Assembly (NCBI RefSeq): GCF_019431045.1
Contig: NZ_JAHXPT010000006.1
Coordinates: 1 to 64,000, forward strand
DNA length: 64,000 nucleotides
Direction: 5' to 3'
Origin: Clostridium weizhouense
GTDB taxonomy: Bacteria > Bacillota > Clostridia > Clostridiales > Clostridiaceae
Below are positions 46,991 to 56,547 of the stretch, one piece after another (the first letter of the stretch is position 1; every line of letters begins with the position of its first letter). Under the pieces are notes generated by a model, which was given only the letters and a program-made list of their open reading frames with translations, searched no databases and was not told the origin of the DNA. The translations under genes and the position numbers were made by a program.

Positions 46991-47665
46991 ATGGTAGCAA
47001 AAGAGGTAAAACTTGTTCCAGAAATAAAGGGAACGCTAAGAAATCATGTAGTTGAAGTTCCAGCAGTGATAAGAGACTGTGGTGGAATAAAAATTTTTGG
47101 CAAAAGAATAAAATCTCTATTATTTAGTACTGATGTTGCAGTAATTAGAAATACAAATGCAGATGCAATTATTGCTGTATACCCATTTACACCTCAACCA
47201 TTAATTACGCAAGCGCTTGTTATGGCAGCCGATGTACCAGTATTTTGTGGGGTTGGAGGTGGAATAACTCAAGGAAAAAGAGTTGTAAATTTAGCAATGG
47301 ATGCAGAATTTAAAGGTGCTATGGGGGTTGTTGTTAATGCACCAACATCTAATGAAGTAATAAGGAAGATAAGAGCAACAATTGATATACCTGTTGTTGT
47401 TACTGTTGTATCGGAAGATGAAGATATAGCACAAAGAATAGAGGCTGGAGCAACGATATTAAATGTTTCTGGGGGAAAAAATACAGCAAAAATAGTTAGA
47501 AATATAAGAGCAATATATCCAGAGTTTCCAATAATGGCAACGGGAGGTCCAACAACAGAGTCTGTTAAGGAAACTATAGCAGCAGGTGCGAATGCAATAA
47601 CATATACTCCACCATCAGCTGCAAGTATAATGGGAGATTTAATGGATAAGTATAGAAATGAATAA
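46991..47665 (+). CDS. TIM-barrel protein of unknown specificity
   Basis: 224 residues with the alternating beta/alpha pattern of a phosphate-binding TIM barrel: VPVFCGVGGGITQGKRV, MGVVVNAPTSNEVIRKI, VPVVVTVVSEDED-like IPVVVTVVSEDED, ILNVSGGKN, IMATGGPTTESVKETIAAGA. The glycine-rich ATGGPT near the C-terminus resembles the phosphate site of ThiE/TrpC/NanE-like enzymes. No catalytic signature lets me name a substrate. RBS AATAGGGGGG. Unusually long leader of more than 400 bases. Not clearly in an operon with lysA, which has its own riboswitch. Confidence 0.72.
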   Translation: MVAKEVKLVPEIKGTLRNHVVEVPAVIRDCGGIKIFGKRIKSLLFSTDVAVIRNTNADAIIAVYPFTPQPLITQALVMAADVPVFCGVGGGITQGKRVVNLAMDAEFKGAMGVVVNAPTSNEVIRKIRATIDIPVVVTVVSEDEDIAQRIEAGATILNVSGGKNTAKIVRNIRAIYPEFPIMATGGPTTESVKETIAAGANAITYTPPSAASIMGDLMDKYRNE

Positions 47666-47844
47666 AAAATTATATATTTAAAATATCTAGTTAGAAGCAT
47701 AGATATTTGTTAATTATTAAAGATCATATGCTTTTAAAGTTGATTAATTCATAAACTTTTAAGGTTTATAGTAAAAAATATTGAATTAAATAAAAAATAT
47801 GATATCATATTTTAAATAATTGAATAAAATGGTAATATAATAAA

Positions 47845-48012
47845 ACCTAGGGTAGAGGAGCCGTAATAATTACTATCTATAAGGAATCGGCAGATAATGA
47901 TTTATAGAGAAAGGTATTATGGCCGAAGAAATATTCTTTATGCAAAAGTTTATTTCTGGGGATGTACATAATATGTGCATAACTGTCACTTGATGTGGGG
48001 AGCTACAAGGTA
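47845..48012 (+). ncRNA. Lysine riboswitch (L box)
   Basis: Conserved L-box blocks in order: GGTAGAGGAGCCG (47851-47863), ATCGGCAGA, the apical GGCCGAAG (47921-47928), TCTGGGGA, GCATAACTGTCACTTGATG and finally GGGGAGCTAC (47997-48006). The outer pairing GGTAG / CTAC closes the five-way junction. It lies directly upstream of lysA with a terminator before the start codon, the standard arrangement in which lysine binding stops transcription. Confidence 0.95.
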
Positions 48013-48143
48013 TAATAGTTGCAATAATATTTCAATATGAATAATGTAGAGTGTTTTAAAAATATAATTCATAATGTTTTATAAGCATTAAAACTTTAGC
48101 AATAAGCAATGAGCAATAAAGTACTATTAGCCAAAACTCCACA

Positions 48144-48185
48144 TGTCGCAGATTAGATAATTCTATCTGTGACGTTTGTTTTTTA
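48144..48185 (+). terminator. Lysine-riboswitch terminator
   Basis: GTCGCAGATTAGATA / TATCTGTGACGT stem followed by TTTGTTTTTT, 27 bases before the lysA start. Formation with lysine bound should turn lysA off. Confidence 0.88.
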
Positions 48186-48211
48186 CAAATAATTATTGGA
48201 GGTAGATTAGG

Positions 48212-49504
48212 ATGAAACTGTTTGGAACTATGAAAGTTGAAGATAATGAATTAGTGGTTGGGGGCATTAAAACTACTGAATTGGTTAAAGAATATGGTAC
48301 ACCACTATACGTTATGGATGAACAATTAATAAGAGAATATTGTAATGATTATTACAAATTTTTTAAATGTAATGAAAATGGAAATAGAGTAGCCTATGCT
48401 GGAAAAGCTTTTTTAACACTTGAAATGTGTAGAATAATAAAAGAAGAAGGATTATATCTAGATGTTGTATCAGGTGGTGAATTATTTACTGCATATAAAG
48501 CAGATTTTCCATTAGAAAAAGTTATGTTTCATGGAAATAATAAAACTTTATATGAAATTGAACTAGGAGTTAAACTTGGAGTTGGAAGATTTGTTGTAGA
48601 TAATTATTATGAAATGGATCTTTTAAATAAATTTGCAGGTCAGCAGAAAAAAATTCAAAATATATTTTTAAGAATAACACCTGGCATTGAAGCACATACA
48701 CATGACTATATAAAAACTGGTCAAGTGGATTCGAAATTTGGATTTTCACCTGTTGGTAATATGATTGAAGATGCGATAAATAGGGCGTTAGAGCTACCTA
48801 ATATAAATTTGATTGGACTGCATTGTCATATAGGTTCTCAAATATTTGAACTTAAACCTTATGAGGATACAGTTGAGATTATGATGTCTTTAATAAAAAA
48901 AATTGAACAAAATACTGGATATTTAATAAAAGAACTGGATTTAGGAGGAGGTTTTGGTATATACTATAGTGGAGAGGATAAACCGAGGACAACTAGAGAG
49001 TATTGTGAGACAATAATAAATAAAGTTAATGAGGTTTGTTCTAGAACAGGTCAAGCAAGACCATGTTTAATTATAGAACCAGGCAGAAGTATTGTTGGAA
49101 ACTCAGGAATTACTTTATATACAGTAGGTTCAATTAAAAATATTGAAGGTATAAGAAAGTATGTATCAGTAGATGGAGGAATGACTGACAATATAAGACC
49201 AGCTCTTTATAATGCAGAGTATGAATGTATGTTAGCCAATAAGGTAGAGGATGATTCTAAAGAGATAGTTACTATTTCAGGTAAATGTTGTGAATCAGGA
49301 GATATATTTTTAGAATATGTAAATCTTCCTAAAGCTAAAGCAAATGATATTTTAGCAATGATGACTACGGGTGCATATGGATATTCAATGTCCAGTAATT
49401 ATAATAAAGTTCCTAGATCAGCTGTAGTTATGGTTAGAGATGGAGAAACAAAACTTGTCTGTAAAAGAGAAACTTATGAAGATGTAATAAGAAATGAAAT
49501 TTAA
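48212..49504 (+). CDS. lysA: Diaminopimelate decarboxylase LysA
   Basis: 430-residue PLP enzyme converting meso-diaminopimelate to L-lysine, the last step of lysine synthesis. Fold-III alanine-racemase/ODC-type motifs: VAYAGKAFLT with the PLP lysine, HGNNKT, HCHIGSQI, LDLGGGFGIYY, IEPGRSIVGNSG, CCESGDI with the active-site Cys of the partner subunit, and GAYGYSMSSNYN. RBS TTGGAGGT. Controlled by the lysine riboswitch just upstream. Monocistronic, followed by two terminator-like stems. Confidence 0.97.
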   Translation: MKLFGTMKVEDNELVVGGIKTTELVKEYGTPLYVMDEQLIREYCNDYYKFFKCNENGNRVAYAGKAFLTLEMCRIIKEEGLYLDVVSGGELFTAYKADFPLEKVMFHGNNKTLYEIELGVKLGVGRFVVDNYYEMDLLNKFAGQQKKIQNIFLRITPGIEAHTHDYIKTGQVDSKFGFSPVGNMIEDAINRALELPNINLIGLHCHIGSQIFELKPYEDTVEIMMSLIKKIEQNTGYLIKELDLGGGFGIYYSGEDKPRTTREYCETIINKVNEVCSRTGQARPCLIIEPGRSIVGNSGITLYTVGSIKNIEGIRKYVSVDGGMTDNIRPALYNAEYECMLANKVEDDSKEIVTISGKCCESGDIFLEYVNLPKAKANDILAMMTTGAYGYSMSSNYNKVPRSAVVMVRDGETKLVCKRETYEDVIRNEI

Positions 49505-49570
49505 TTTATTATATTTTCATGAAATTAAAAAGCTTTTTATTAATATTCTTTCCCAAGATATAATATATAA

Positions 49571-49616
49571 AAGAGAAATGTGTACCGAATTTATATTTGG
49601 TACACATTTCTTTTTA
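49571..49616 (+). terminator. Terminator after lysA
   Basis: GAAATGTGTACC / GGTACACATTTC stem with a T tract. Confidence 0.92.
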
Positions 49617-49747
49617 GTGTAATAAAGTAAAATTATAATGTAATAAGTTTGTTATAAATCATTAATGTTTCAACATAAAAAATTATGATATACTTAATTG
49701 AGATTATAAATTTTATTAGCTTACTACAATTTATAATATATAAATTT

Positions 49748-49790
49748 ACTATAAAAGTATGAGATAAATACTTTTATAGTCATCTTTTTT
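49748..49790 (+). terminator. Second terminator in the lysA-lepB gap
   Basis: Perfect ACTATAAAAGTAT / ATACTTTTATAGT stem, then CATCTTTTTT. No gene lies between it and the lysA terminator, so it may end a short transcript. The rest of 49505-49999 has no ORF. Confidence 0.75.
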
Positions 49791-49999
49791 AGAAATTAAA
49801 TTAATTTTAGACATATATTAAAGAAAATAATATCTTAAAGATTCATTGTAGACTTTGTTTAAGAAAAAGAGATAAAATTAGTTAATAGTTAATATTTAGT
49901 TGATTTTACCCTTAAAGTATAAGGCAAAATATACAGGTATACTAATCTATTATTTTTTTAAATTTGTCTTAAGTATACAATTAGAAAGGTGGAGACGAT

Positions 50000-50530
50000 A
50001 TGGAGGATACGAATAATAAAAAAGGTATTATAAGAGAATGGGGTCCAACAATATTAGCAGCAGTTATTATAGGTTTATCTTTATGGAAATTTGTAATTTA
50101 TAGTGTTTGGATTACTAGTGGTTCTATGATTCCAACATTAGAAGTAAAAGATAGACTTATTGCAACAAGGGTTCATAATCCTCATAATTTAAAGAGAGGA
50201 GATATTATAATTTTTCAATCAGATGAATTAGAAGCAACCTTAATAAAGAGGCTTATAGGACTTCCAGGCGATCATATAGAGATAGAAAATGGAGTTGTTA
50301 CTCTAAATGGAGAAGTTTTAGATGAAAGCTATGTTAAAAATAACGATTATAGCAAGGTTGGAAATGGAGTTTTTGATGTTCCAGAAGATAAGTATTTCTT
50401 TTTAGGAGATAATAGACCTAGATCAGAAGATTCTAGATACTGGGAGAATCCATATATAGATGCAGAAAAAATAGAAGGAAAAGCTAAAGTGAAAATATAT
50501 CCATTTAGTGAATTTAAAATGTATAAATAA
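50000..50530 (+). CDS. lepB: Type I signal peptidase
   Basis: 176-residue membrane serine protease that removes signal peptides from exported proteins. N-terminal TM anchor (about 13-33), catalytic Ser in SGSMIPTL, catalytic Lys in LIKRLIGLPGDH, and box E GDNRPRSEDSRYW. Size and single anchor are typical of Firmicute SipS-type enzymes. RBS AAAGGTGGAG. Paralogue of the gene at 50831; the two are about 300 bases apart with no shared terminator. Confidence 0.95.
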   Translation: MEDTNNKKGIIREWGPTILAAVIIGLSLWKFVIYSVWITSGSMIPTLEVKDRLIATRVHNPHNLKRGDIIIFQSDELEATLIKRLIGLPGDHIEIENGVVTLNGEVLDESYVKNNDYSKVGNGVFDVPEDKYFFLGDNRPRSEDSRYWENPYIDAEKIEGKAKVKIYPFSEFKMYK

Positions 50531-50830
50531 ATACTAAAATGATAATTAATTATAAATATAACTAATTTTAAGAAGTGTAAATTATGATAAATATCATATA
50601 TTAATTAAAGATATAATTTTCTATAAAAATGCTACAAAACATTATAAATGTAATAACTTAATTACAACATAGATATAATAGAGTTTTAAAATTTAGTAAG
50701 AAGTTTATATATTATTATGAATTATAAAATATGAATAGGACAGATACATTAATATTTTAAGCATAATGTAAAATTTTATGATAAAGTATCAAGATAAGTT
50801 GAATATAAGCTTGTTAAGGAGAAGGAATTA
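50531..50830 (+). other. Intergenic region between the two signal peptidases
   Basis: 300 AT-rich bases with no ORF, clear terminator or recognised element. TAAGGAGAAGG at the end is the RBS of the second peptidase. Confidence 0.5.
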
Positions 50831-51418
50831 ATGGTAGAAAAAGATTGTAATATGGATAAATTAGAAAATAATGAGATAGAAGCAAAAAAATCTAAAACCA
50901 AAATGAAGGGAAACTTTTTTAATGAATGGATAGTTCCAATATTTGCGGCAGTAGCTATTGCTTTTTTAATAAATAAGTTTTTAGTTTACAATGTATATAT
51001 TCCAAGTGAATCAATGGTTCCTACATTAAACATTGGAGATAAATTATTTGTAACTAGAATATATAACTTAGATAAAATTCATAGAGGGGATATAATTGTA
51101 TTCTATTCTGATGAGCTTCATGAAACGGTAATAAAAAGAGCTATAGGATTACCAGGAGATCATATAGAAGTAAAAGATGGCGTTGTGAGTGTAAACGGAG
51201 AAGAATTAAAAGAAGATTATGTTAAAAATAAGGATTACAGTAGTGAAACTAATGGTACATTTGATGTTCCTGAGGGTAAATACTTCTTTTTAGGAGATAA
51301 TAGACCACGTTCAAATGATGCTAGAAGATGGATTAATCCTTATATAGATAGTTCAGATATAAAAGGGAAAGCGGAAGTTAAATTTTGGCCATTAAAAGAT
51401 TTTGAAATGTTAAAATAG
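50831..51418 (+). CDS. lepB: Type I signal peptidase, second copy
   Basis: 195 residues with a longer charged cytoplasmic N-terminus than the first copy, a TM anchor (about 36-55, WIVPIFAAVAIAFLI), Ser in SESMVPTL, Lys in VIKRAIGLPGDHIEV and box E GDNRPRSNDARRW. RBS AAGGAGAAGG. Tandem duplication with divergence at the N-terminus. Possession of two copies fits the exported lipases, amidase and adhesin of this window, but that link is inference. Confidence 0.95.
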   Translation: MVEKDCNMDKLENNEIEAKKSKTKMKGNFFNEWIVPIFAAVAIAFLINKFLVYNVYIPSESMVPTLNIGDKLFVTRIYNLDKIHRGDIIVFYSDELHETVIKRAIGLPGDHIEVKDGVVSVNGEELKEDYVKNKDYSSETNGTFDVPEGKYFFLGDNRPRSNDARRWINPYIDSSDIKGKAEVKFWPLKDFEMLK

Positions 51419-51514
51419 AATATTATAAACTGTTAAATTTAAAATATATATTTAAAACAATATAATGGTATAATAGTTGAAAATGGGATTTTATATACAG
51501 GAAAGGGTATAAAT

Positions 51515-51733
51515 ATGGTTGATAAATATATAGTAGATAGAATTGAAGAGAACTATGTAGTGGTTGAAAATCATCAAGGTAATATGTTAGAAGTATTAAT
51601 TTCACAAATTAAAGATATTCCGAAAGAAGGAGATATTCTAATTAAAAAAGAAAATATGTTTATTATAGACTATGATGAAACAAAAAATAGAAGAAATAAA
51701 ATAAACAATATGATGAAAAATATGTGGAAGTAA
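51515..51733 (+). CDS. DUF3006-family small protein
   Basis: 72 residues beginning MVDKYIVDRIEENYVVVEN, the hallmark of DUF3006, a small beta-barrel-like domain common in Firmicutes with no known function. A basic C-terminal tail (NRRNKINNMMKNMWK) follows. RBS AGGAAAGGG. It sits between lepB and ftsH, with 49 bases to the latter, so it may be co-transcribed with ftsH. Confidence 0.85.
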   Translation: MVDKYIVDRIEENYVVVENHQGNMLEVLISQIKDIPKEGDILIKKENMFIIDYDETKNRRNKINNMMKNMWK

Positions 51734-51782
51734 TCTTTTAAGATATATTGCTGACACAGTTTGATAGAAAGGATGAAATGAT

Positions 51783-53894
51783 ATGCAACGTAATAATAAA
51801 AAGAAGAAAAATGGATATACCACTATGATTATATATTTCTTATTAGTAATTATGTTTATAAGTGTAGCTAATTATATAAAAGAGGCAGCTACTACAAAGG
51901 AAATATCATATACTGAATTTTATGAAATGATTGATAATAAGGAAGTTTCTAGAGTAGTTATATCAAATGATAAATTAACAATAACTCCAGTAGATGATAG
52001 TAAATTTAAGGGGAAAACTTTATATACAGCTAACGTAAAAGATGAAGATTTAATAAATAAATTAAAAAATGCAGATCCTAAAATAGAGTTTACAGGGGCA
52101 TATTCAAAGCAGAATCCTATTATGGATTTCGCTCTTAGTTGGATATTACCAATGATTTTATTTATTTTCATTTGGAAATTTTTATTTTCTAAAATGGGCT
52201 CAGGCGGAGGCATGGGTGGCGGTATAATGGGTATCGGTAAAAATAATGCCAAAGTTTATGTAGAGAATGAAATTGGTGTGACATTTGATGATGTTGCAGG
52301 TCAGGAAGAAGCAAAAGAATCACTAAAAGAAGTTATAGATTTTTTAAATTGTCCTAAAAGATATACAGCAATAGGTGCTAAATTACCTAAGGGTGTTTTA
52401 CTTGTAGGACCTCCAGGAACAGGTAAAACTCTTATAGCAAAAGCAGTTGCAGGAGAAGCTAAAGTTCCATTTTTCTCACTTTCAGGTTCAAGTTTTGTTG
52501 AAATGTTTGTTGGTGTTGGAGCTTCAAGAGTTAGAGAATTATTTAAAGATGCAGAAGCTAAAGCACCTTGTATTGTATTTATAGATGAAATAGATGCAAT
52601 TGGTAAGAGTAGAGATAATCAAATGCAAAGTAATGATGAAAGAGAACAAACTTTAAATCAATTGCTTGCTGAAATGGATGGATTTGATTCTTCAAAAGGA
52701 ATTGTTATTCTTGGAGCTACTAATAGACCGGAAATTTTAGATAAGGCATTACTTAGACCAGGTAGATTTGATAGAAGAGTTATAGTTGATAGACCAGATT
52801 TTAAGGGTAGAGATGCTATTCTTAAAGTTCATGCTAAAAATGTTAATCTTGGAGATGATGTAGATCTTGATGAAATAGCTAAGGGAACTCCAGGAGCTGT
52901 AGGAGCAGATCTTGCAAATATAGTTAATGAAGCTGCATTAAGAGCAGTAAGAAATAGAAGAAGAGTTGTACTTCAAGAGGATTTAAGAGATGCTGTTGAG
53001 GTAATAATTGCAGGTAAAGAAAAGAAAGATAGAATTTTATCTAAGAAGGAAAAGGAATTGGTTGCATTCCATGAAGTAGGTCATGCATTAGTTGCTGCTT
53101 TACTTGAAGGGACTGATCCAGTTCATAAGATAACAATAGTTCCTAGAACTATGGGAGCACTTGGATATACTATGCAACTTCCAGAAGAAGAAAAATACTT
53201 AATTTCTAGAGAAGATTTAATGAATCAAATTACAGTTATGCTAGGTGGAAGGTCAGCAGAAGAAGAAGTGTTTAATGTGGTATCAACAGGAGCTTCAAAT
53301 GATATTGAAAGAGCAACTGCATCAGCTAGAAGTATGATTTCAGTATATGGTATGAGTGACAGATTTGATATGATGGCACTTGAATCAGTTCAAAATAGAT
53401 ATTTAGATGGTAGAGCAGTTAGGAATTGTAGTGAAGAAACATCAACTATTTTAGATGAAGAAACATTAAAAGTAATAAAAACAGCACATCAAAAGGCTAG
53501 ACAAATTCTTAGAGAAAATAGAGATTTATTAGATAAAATATCTAATATACTTCTAGATAAAGAAACTCTTTTTGGAGATGAATTTATGGATATTGTTTAT
53601 GAGAAGTATCCTGAAATGAAAGAAGAAAAAGATAAAAAAGATAAAGAAAAGAAATTAAAGGATGAAGAACAAAAAGAGCTTCAAAGAAAAAGACGAGAAG
53701 AACAAGAAGAAACAAGAAGAAAAAATGAAGAAATAGATAGAATTGAAAATGAAAAATTAAAAAAAGAAGAAGATGAACAAGAAAAACGTGAGTTCTTAAA
53801 AGCGATAGGGGTAAATGTAGAAAATGGATCAAAATTAGATACCATTATAGATGATGCTGTTAATGACTTGAAGGATAAAGGAGAAAAAAGATAA
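51783..53894 (+). CDS. ftsH: ATP-dependent zinc metalloprotease FtsH
   Basis: 703-residue membrane protease that degrades misfolded or regulatory membrane and cytosolic proteins. Two TM helices (about 14-33 and 113-134) flank the extracytoplasmic domain. AAA+ module: Walker A GPPGTGKT (about 208-215), Walker B CIVFIDEIDAIG, SRH GATNRPEILDKALLRPGRFDRR. Zinc site HEVGH (430-434), with Val instead of the usual Ala in HEAGH, still a valid HExxH. The C-terminal 100 residues are an extended Lys/Glu coiled coil. RBS AAAGGATGA. Clostridia often have more than one FtsH. Confidence 0.96.
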   Translation: MQRNNKKKKNGYTTMIIYFLLVIMFISVANYIKEAATTKEISYTEFYEMIDNKEVSRVVISNDKLTITPVDDSKFKGKTLYTANVKDEDLINKLKNADPKIEFTGAYSKQNPIMDFALSWILPMILFIFIWKFLFSKMGSGGGMGGGIMGIGKNNAKVYVENEIGVTFDDVAGQEEAKESLKEVIDFLNCPKRYTAIGAKLPKGVLLVGPPGTGKTLIAKAVAGEAKVPFFSLSGSSFVEMFVGVGASRVRELFKDAEAKAPCIVFIDEIDAIGKSRDNQMQSNDEREQTLNQLLAEMDGFDSSKGIVILGATNRPEILDKALLRPGRFDRRVIVDRPDFKGRDAILKVHAKNVNLGDDVDLDEIAKGTPGAVGADLANIVNEAALRAVRNRRRVVLQEDLRDAVEVIIAGKEKKDRILSKKEKELVAFHEVGHALVAALLEGTDPVHKITIVPRTMGALGYTMQLPEEEKYLISREDLMNQITVMLGGRSAEEEVFNVVSTGASNDIERATASARSMISVYGMSDRFDMMALESVQNRYLDGRAVRNCSEETSTILDEETLKVIKTAHQKARQILRENRDLLDKISNILLDKETLFGDEFMDIVYEKYPEMKEEKDKKDKEKKLKDEEQKELQRKRREEQEETRRKNEEIDRIENEKLKKEEDEQEKREFLKAIGVNVENGSKLDTIIDDAVNDLKDKGEKR

Positions 53895-53928
53895 ATAGTT
53901 AATTTAACAGGTGGAGGAGAAAATTATT

Positions 53929-56037
53929 TTGAATCAAGAAATAAATTTTTTAACAGAGCAAAATAAGTTAGATGAAGTTCAAAAGATTTTAAATCAAGAA
54001 ATACTTAAATATCTAGAAAGAAGAAAAGGTGTAGCAAAATACATTCTTGATGCTAGAAAAAAGTTTGTTGAAGAGTATAAAGATGATGAAGATCAAATTA
54101 TTGATTATTTTGATCATGAAAATTATGTTAAAGAAGAAGCTTATAAAACTATAGATAAAAGATTAAATGAATTTACAATATTAAAGGAATCACCTTATTT
54201 TGGTAAAGTAACTTTTATGGAAGAAGAAAATCTTCCAGAGGAAATTTATATAGGAAGATATGGATTAACTGTGGAAGAAAATTATGAGCCTGTTATAGTA
54301 GACTGGAGAGCACCGATAGCATCACTATTTTATAAGGGAACATTAGGAAAAACAGAGTATACATGTCCTACAGGAGAAGTTGATGCTGATATATTATCAA
54401 GAAGACAAATAATTATAAAAAAGGGAGAATTAAAAGGAGTATTTGATTCTGAAGTTGATATTAAAGATGAAATACTTCAAATGGTTCTTACTGAAAATTC
54501 ATCAGATAAATTGAAAGATATAGTTATGACTATACAATCAGAACAAGATGAAATAATAAGATCAGATAAAAATAAGGCTATAGTTGTAAATGGTGTTGCA
54601 GGTTCTGGGAAGACTACAATAGCTCTTCATAGAATATCGTATTTGCTTTATAATTATAGAAAACAGTTTGGTGATAAAGTATTAATTTTTGGACCAAATG
54701 ATATTTTCATGGATTACATAGCTCAAGTTTTACCTTCGTTAGGAGAAGGGGGAATAAAACAAAATACTTTTGAAAATTTTGCTAAAAAAGAAATAGGGAT
54801 AGAAGTATCAGATGTAAAGAGCTTTGGAAGTTATATGGAAGAAGCTATGAATGGAAATCAAGAATCTCTTAAAGAATATAAAGAAAAAAGTTCAAAAAGG
54901 TTTTTAGAATTTTTAAATAAAAATATTAAAGAACTAACTGATAATTATTTTGAAATAAATCCAATAACTTTTAATGGAGAAGAAATAGTTAATGTTAAAG
55001 AAATTGAGGAGTTATTTAATCTTCACTATAACTACATGCCACTATTTAGAAGAAGTGAAAAAATAAAAAGAGTGCTTATTTCTAAAATAAAGGATAAAAG
55101 AGATGCAGAAGTATATAAATTAAATGCAGAAATAAAGGAAAAGATAGCATCTTTACCTAAAGACCAAATTGATGTAGAGAAAAATAATATAGAATTTTTA
55201 AGAAGAATAAAAATTAGAGAAATAATAAGACATGTAATTAATTCAAGAAAAGAATTAGATGAATGGATTAATCATGAAAATATTATAGATCTATATAAAA
55301 AATTAACTAATACAGAAGAACTTGGTTATATGGACTTGAGCGGAATATTATATTTAATGGTTAAATTAGAAGGTAAAAAAGTTAAAGAAGAAGTAAAACA
55401 TATAGTAATAGACGAAGCACAAGATTATAGTATTATACAATTTGAAGTTATAAAAGAACTTACAGGGTGCAAGAGTTACACAATAGTTGGAGATTCTAAT
55501 CAAAGATTAATAACAACTGATGAAGAGCCAGCTATGCTTAATTTACAACCATTATTTAATAAAGATAAAATTCCAGTAGAGGTTAAACAATACGATTTAA
55601 ATAAAAGTTATAGATCAACTCAACAGATAATGGAATATGCAACGCAGTTCTTAAAAGAAGATAGAATAGTACCATTAGTTAGAAATGGTGAACCTGTAAT
55701 TGTAGAAGAAGTTTGCTCAAATGAAGAGTTTATAGATACTCTTATTTCAATAATTGAGGATTATGAGGATGAGGGTCTTGAAAATATTGCTGTAATATTT
55801 AATGGCAATAATGATTTAAGAGAATTTTCTCATATGATTAAAGAAAGAATTAGTATTCAAAGTTTTGATAGAGAAGATATATTATATAAAGGTGGAAAAG
55901 TATTAATTCCAGCATATTTAGCTAAAGGATTAGAATTTGATGGTGTAATAGTTATTGAAAATCATGAAATAGATTCATTAGTAAAATATATAATGTGTAC
56001 AAGAGCTCTTCACAGACTTTCTGTAATAAAAAAATAA
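53929..56037 (+). CDS. helD: HelD-type SF1 helicase (RNA polymerase recycling factor)
   Basis: 702 residues. UvrD/Rep-like superfamily 1 NTPase with the HelD arrangement: an N-terminal coiled arm (to about residue 70), Walker A VVNGVAGSGKTTIALHR (about 219-235), a long insertion in domain 1A, motif II HIVIDEAQDYS, motif III VGDSNQR, motif IV LNKSYRST, and a C-terminal CTRALHRL motif VI. In Bacillus, HelD binds stalled RNA polymerase and releases it from DNA. I start at TTG 53929, ten bases after GGAGGAG; a GTG at 53911 would put the RBS inside the gene. Follows ftsH by about 35 bases. Confidence 0.88.
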   Translation: MNQEINFLTEQNKLDEVQKILNQEILKYLERRKGVAKYILDARKKFVEEYKDDEDQIIDYFDHENYVKEEAYKTIDKRLNEFTILKESPYFGKVTFMEEENLPEEIYIGRYGLTVEENYEPVIVDWRAPIASLFYKGTLGKTEYTCPTGEVDADILSRRQIIIKKGELKGVFDSEVDIKDEILQMVLTENSSDKLKDIVMTIQSEQDEIIRSDKNKAIVVNGVAGSGKTTIALHRISYLLYNYRKQFGDKVLIFGPNDIFMDYIAQVLPSLGEGGIKQNTFENFAKKEIGIEVSDVKSFGSYMEEAMNGNQESLKEYKEKSSKRFLEFLNKNIKELTDNYFEINPITFNGEEIVNVKEIEELFNLHYNYMPLFRRSEKIKRVLISKIKDKRDAEVYKLNAEIKEKIASLPKDQIDVEKNNIEFLRRIKIREIIRHVINSRKELDEWINHENIIDLYKKLTNTEELGYMDLSGILYLMVKLEGKKVKEEVKHIVIDEAQDYSIIQFEVIKELTGCKSYTIVGDSNQRLITTDEEPAMLNLQPLFNKDKIPVEVKQYDLNKSYRSTQQIMEYATQFLKEDRIVPLVRNGEPVIVEEVCSNEEFIDTLISIIEDYEDEGLENIAVIFNGNNDLREFSHMIKERISIQSFDREDILYKGGKVLIPAYLAKGLEFDGVIVIENHEIDSLVKYIMCTRALHRLSVIKK

Positions 56038-56165
56038 TAACATATCAACATTATTTGAAAACATAGATATAAAAACAAGAAAATATAGTATTTTTATAAT
56101 TGAATATTTTATGCATATATACATATTGATATGCATAAAATGAATATTAATATTATTTTAAAAAT

Positions 56166-56217
56166 AAAAAAGAGTCAAATACAAATTAATTTTTAATTTG
56201 TATTTGGCTCTTTTTTA
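56166..56217 (+). terminator. Terminator after helD
   Basis: AAAAGAGTCAAATACAAATT pairs with AATTTGTATTTGGCTCTTTT (one wobble) and runs into six T. Confidence 0.93.
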
Positions 56218-56235
56218 GTATAATAAATATATTTT

Positions 56236-56361
56236 TGCATAATCTAATCATAGTGTTTATGCAGTAGAGAGTACCTTGAAGTACTACTTATGCATTAAAT
56301 ATATTAAATCTTAAACATTACTACAAATGTATAAATTAAGTTTGTAGTAGCTCCTTTTTTA
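56236..56361 (+). ncRNA. Candidate small structured RNA or abandoned leader upstream of the amino-acid ABC operon
   Basis: Between two terminators a 126-base stretch folds as TGCATAA (56236) ... TTATGCA (56288) enclosing GTAC-cttgaa-GTAC. It is followed by a canonical terminator, TACTACAAA / TTTGTAGTA with CTCCTTTTTT (56319-56361). The ABC operon promoter starts 95 bases later, so this transcript would not encode protein. No known RNA family recognised. Confidence 0.4.
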
Positions 56362-56455
56362 GATGAAAAAGTATGAATGGAGGTGGTTATAGATAATATT
56401 TTATTTATAATATTTAATATTATAAACTAAAAATTAATATTTATACAAAAAACAC

Positions 56456-56485
56456 TTGCATAAATATTAATTTGTGATGTATAAT
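56456..56485 (+). promoter_or_regulatory. Promoter of the amino-acid ABC operon
   Basis: TTGCAT (56456-56461) and TATAAT (56480-56485), 18-base spacer. The -35 overlaps TGCATAAATATTAA, loosely similar to an ArgR box, and TTATGC-taaa-GCATAA lies over the start-site region. Regulation by ArgR is only a suggestion. Confidence 0.6.
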
Positions 56486-56547
56486 TATGCTAAAGCATAA
56501 AGGGAACGAATTTAATACATAGTTTAAATGAACAGGGGGAATTAATA

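Noticed and set aside
48144..48185. Terminator after an unseen gene between the lysine aptamer and lysA
   Set aside because: No ORF between them; the stem fits the riboswitch expression platform.
53911..53931. GTG at 53911 as the helD start
   Set aside because: The GGAGGAG ribosome binding site lies just after that GTG and at the right distance from TTG 53929.
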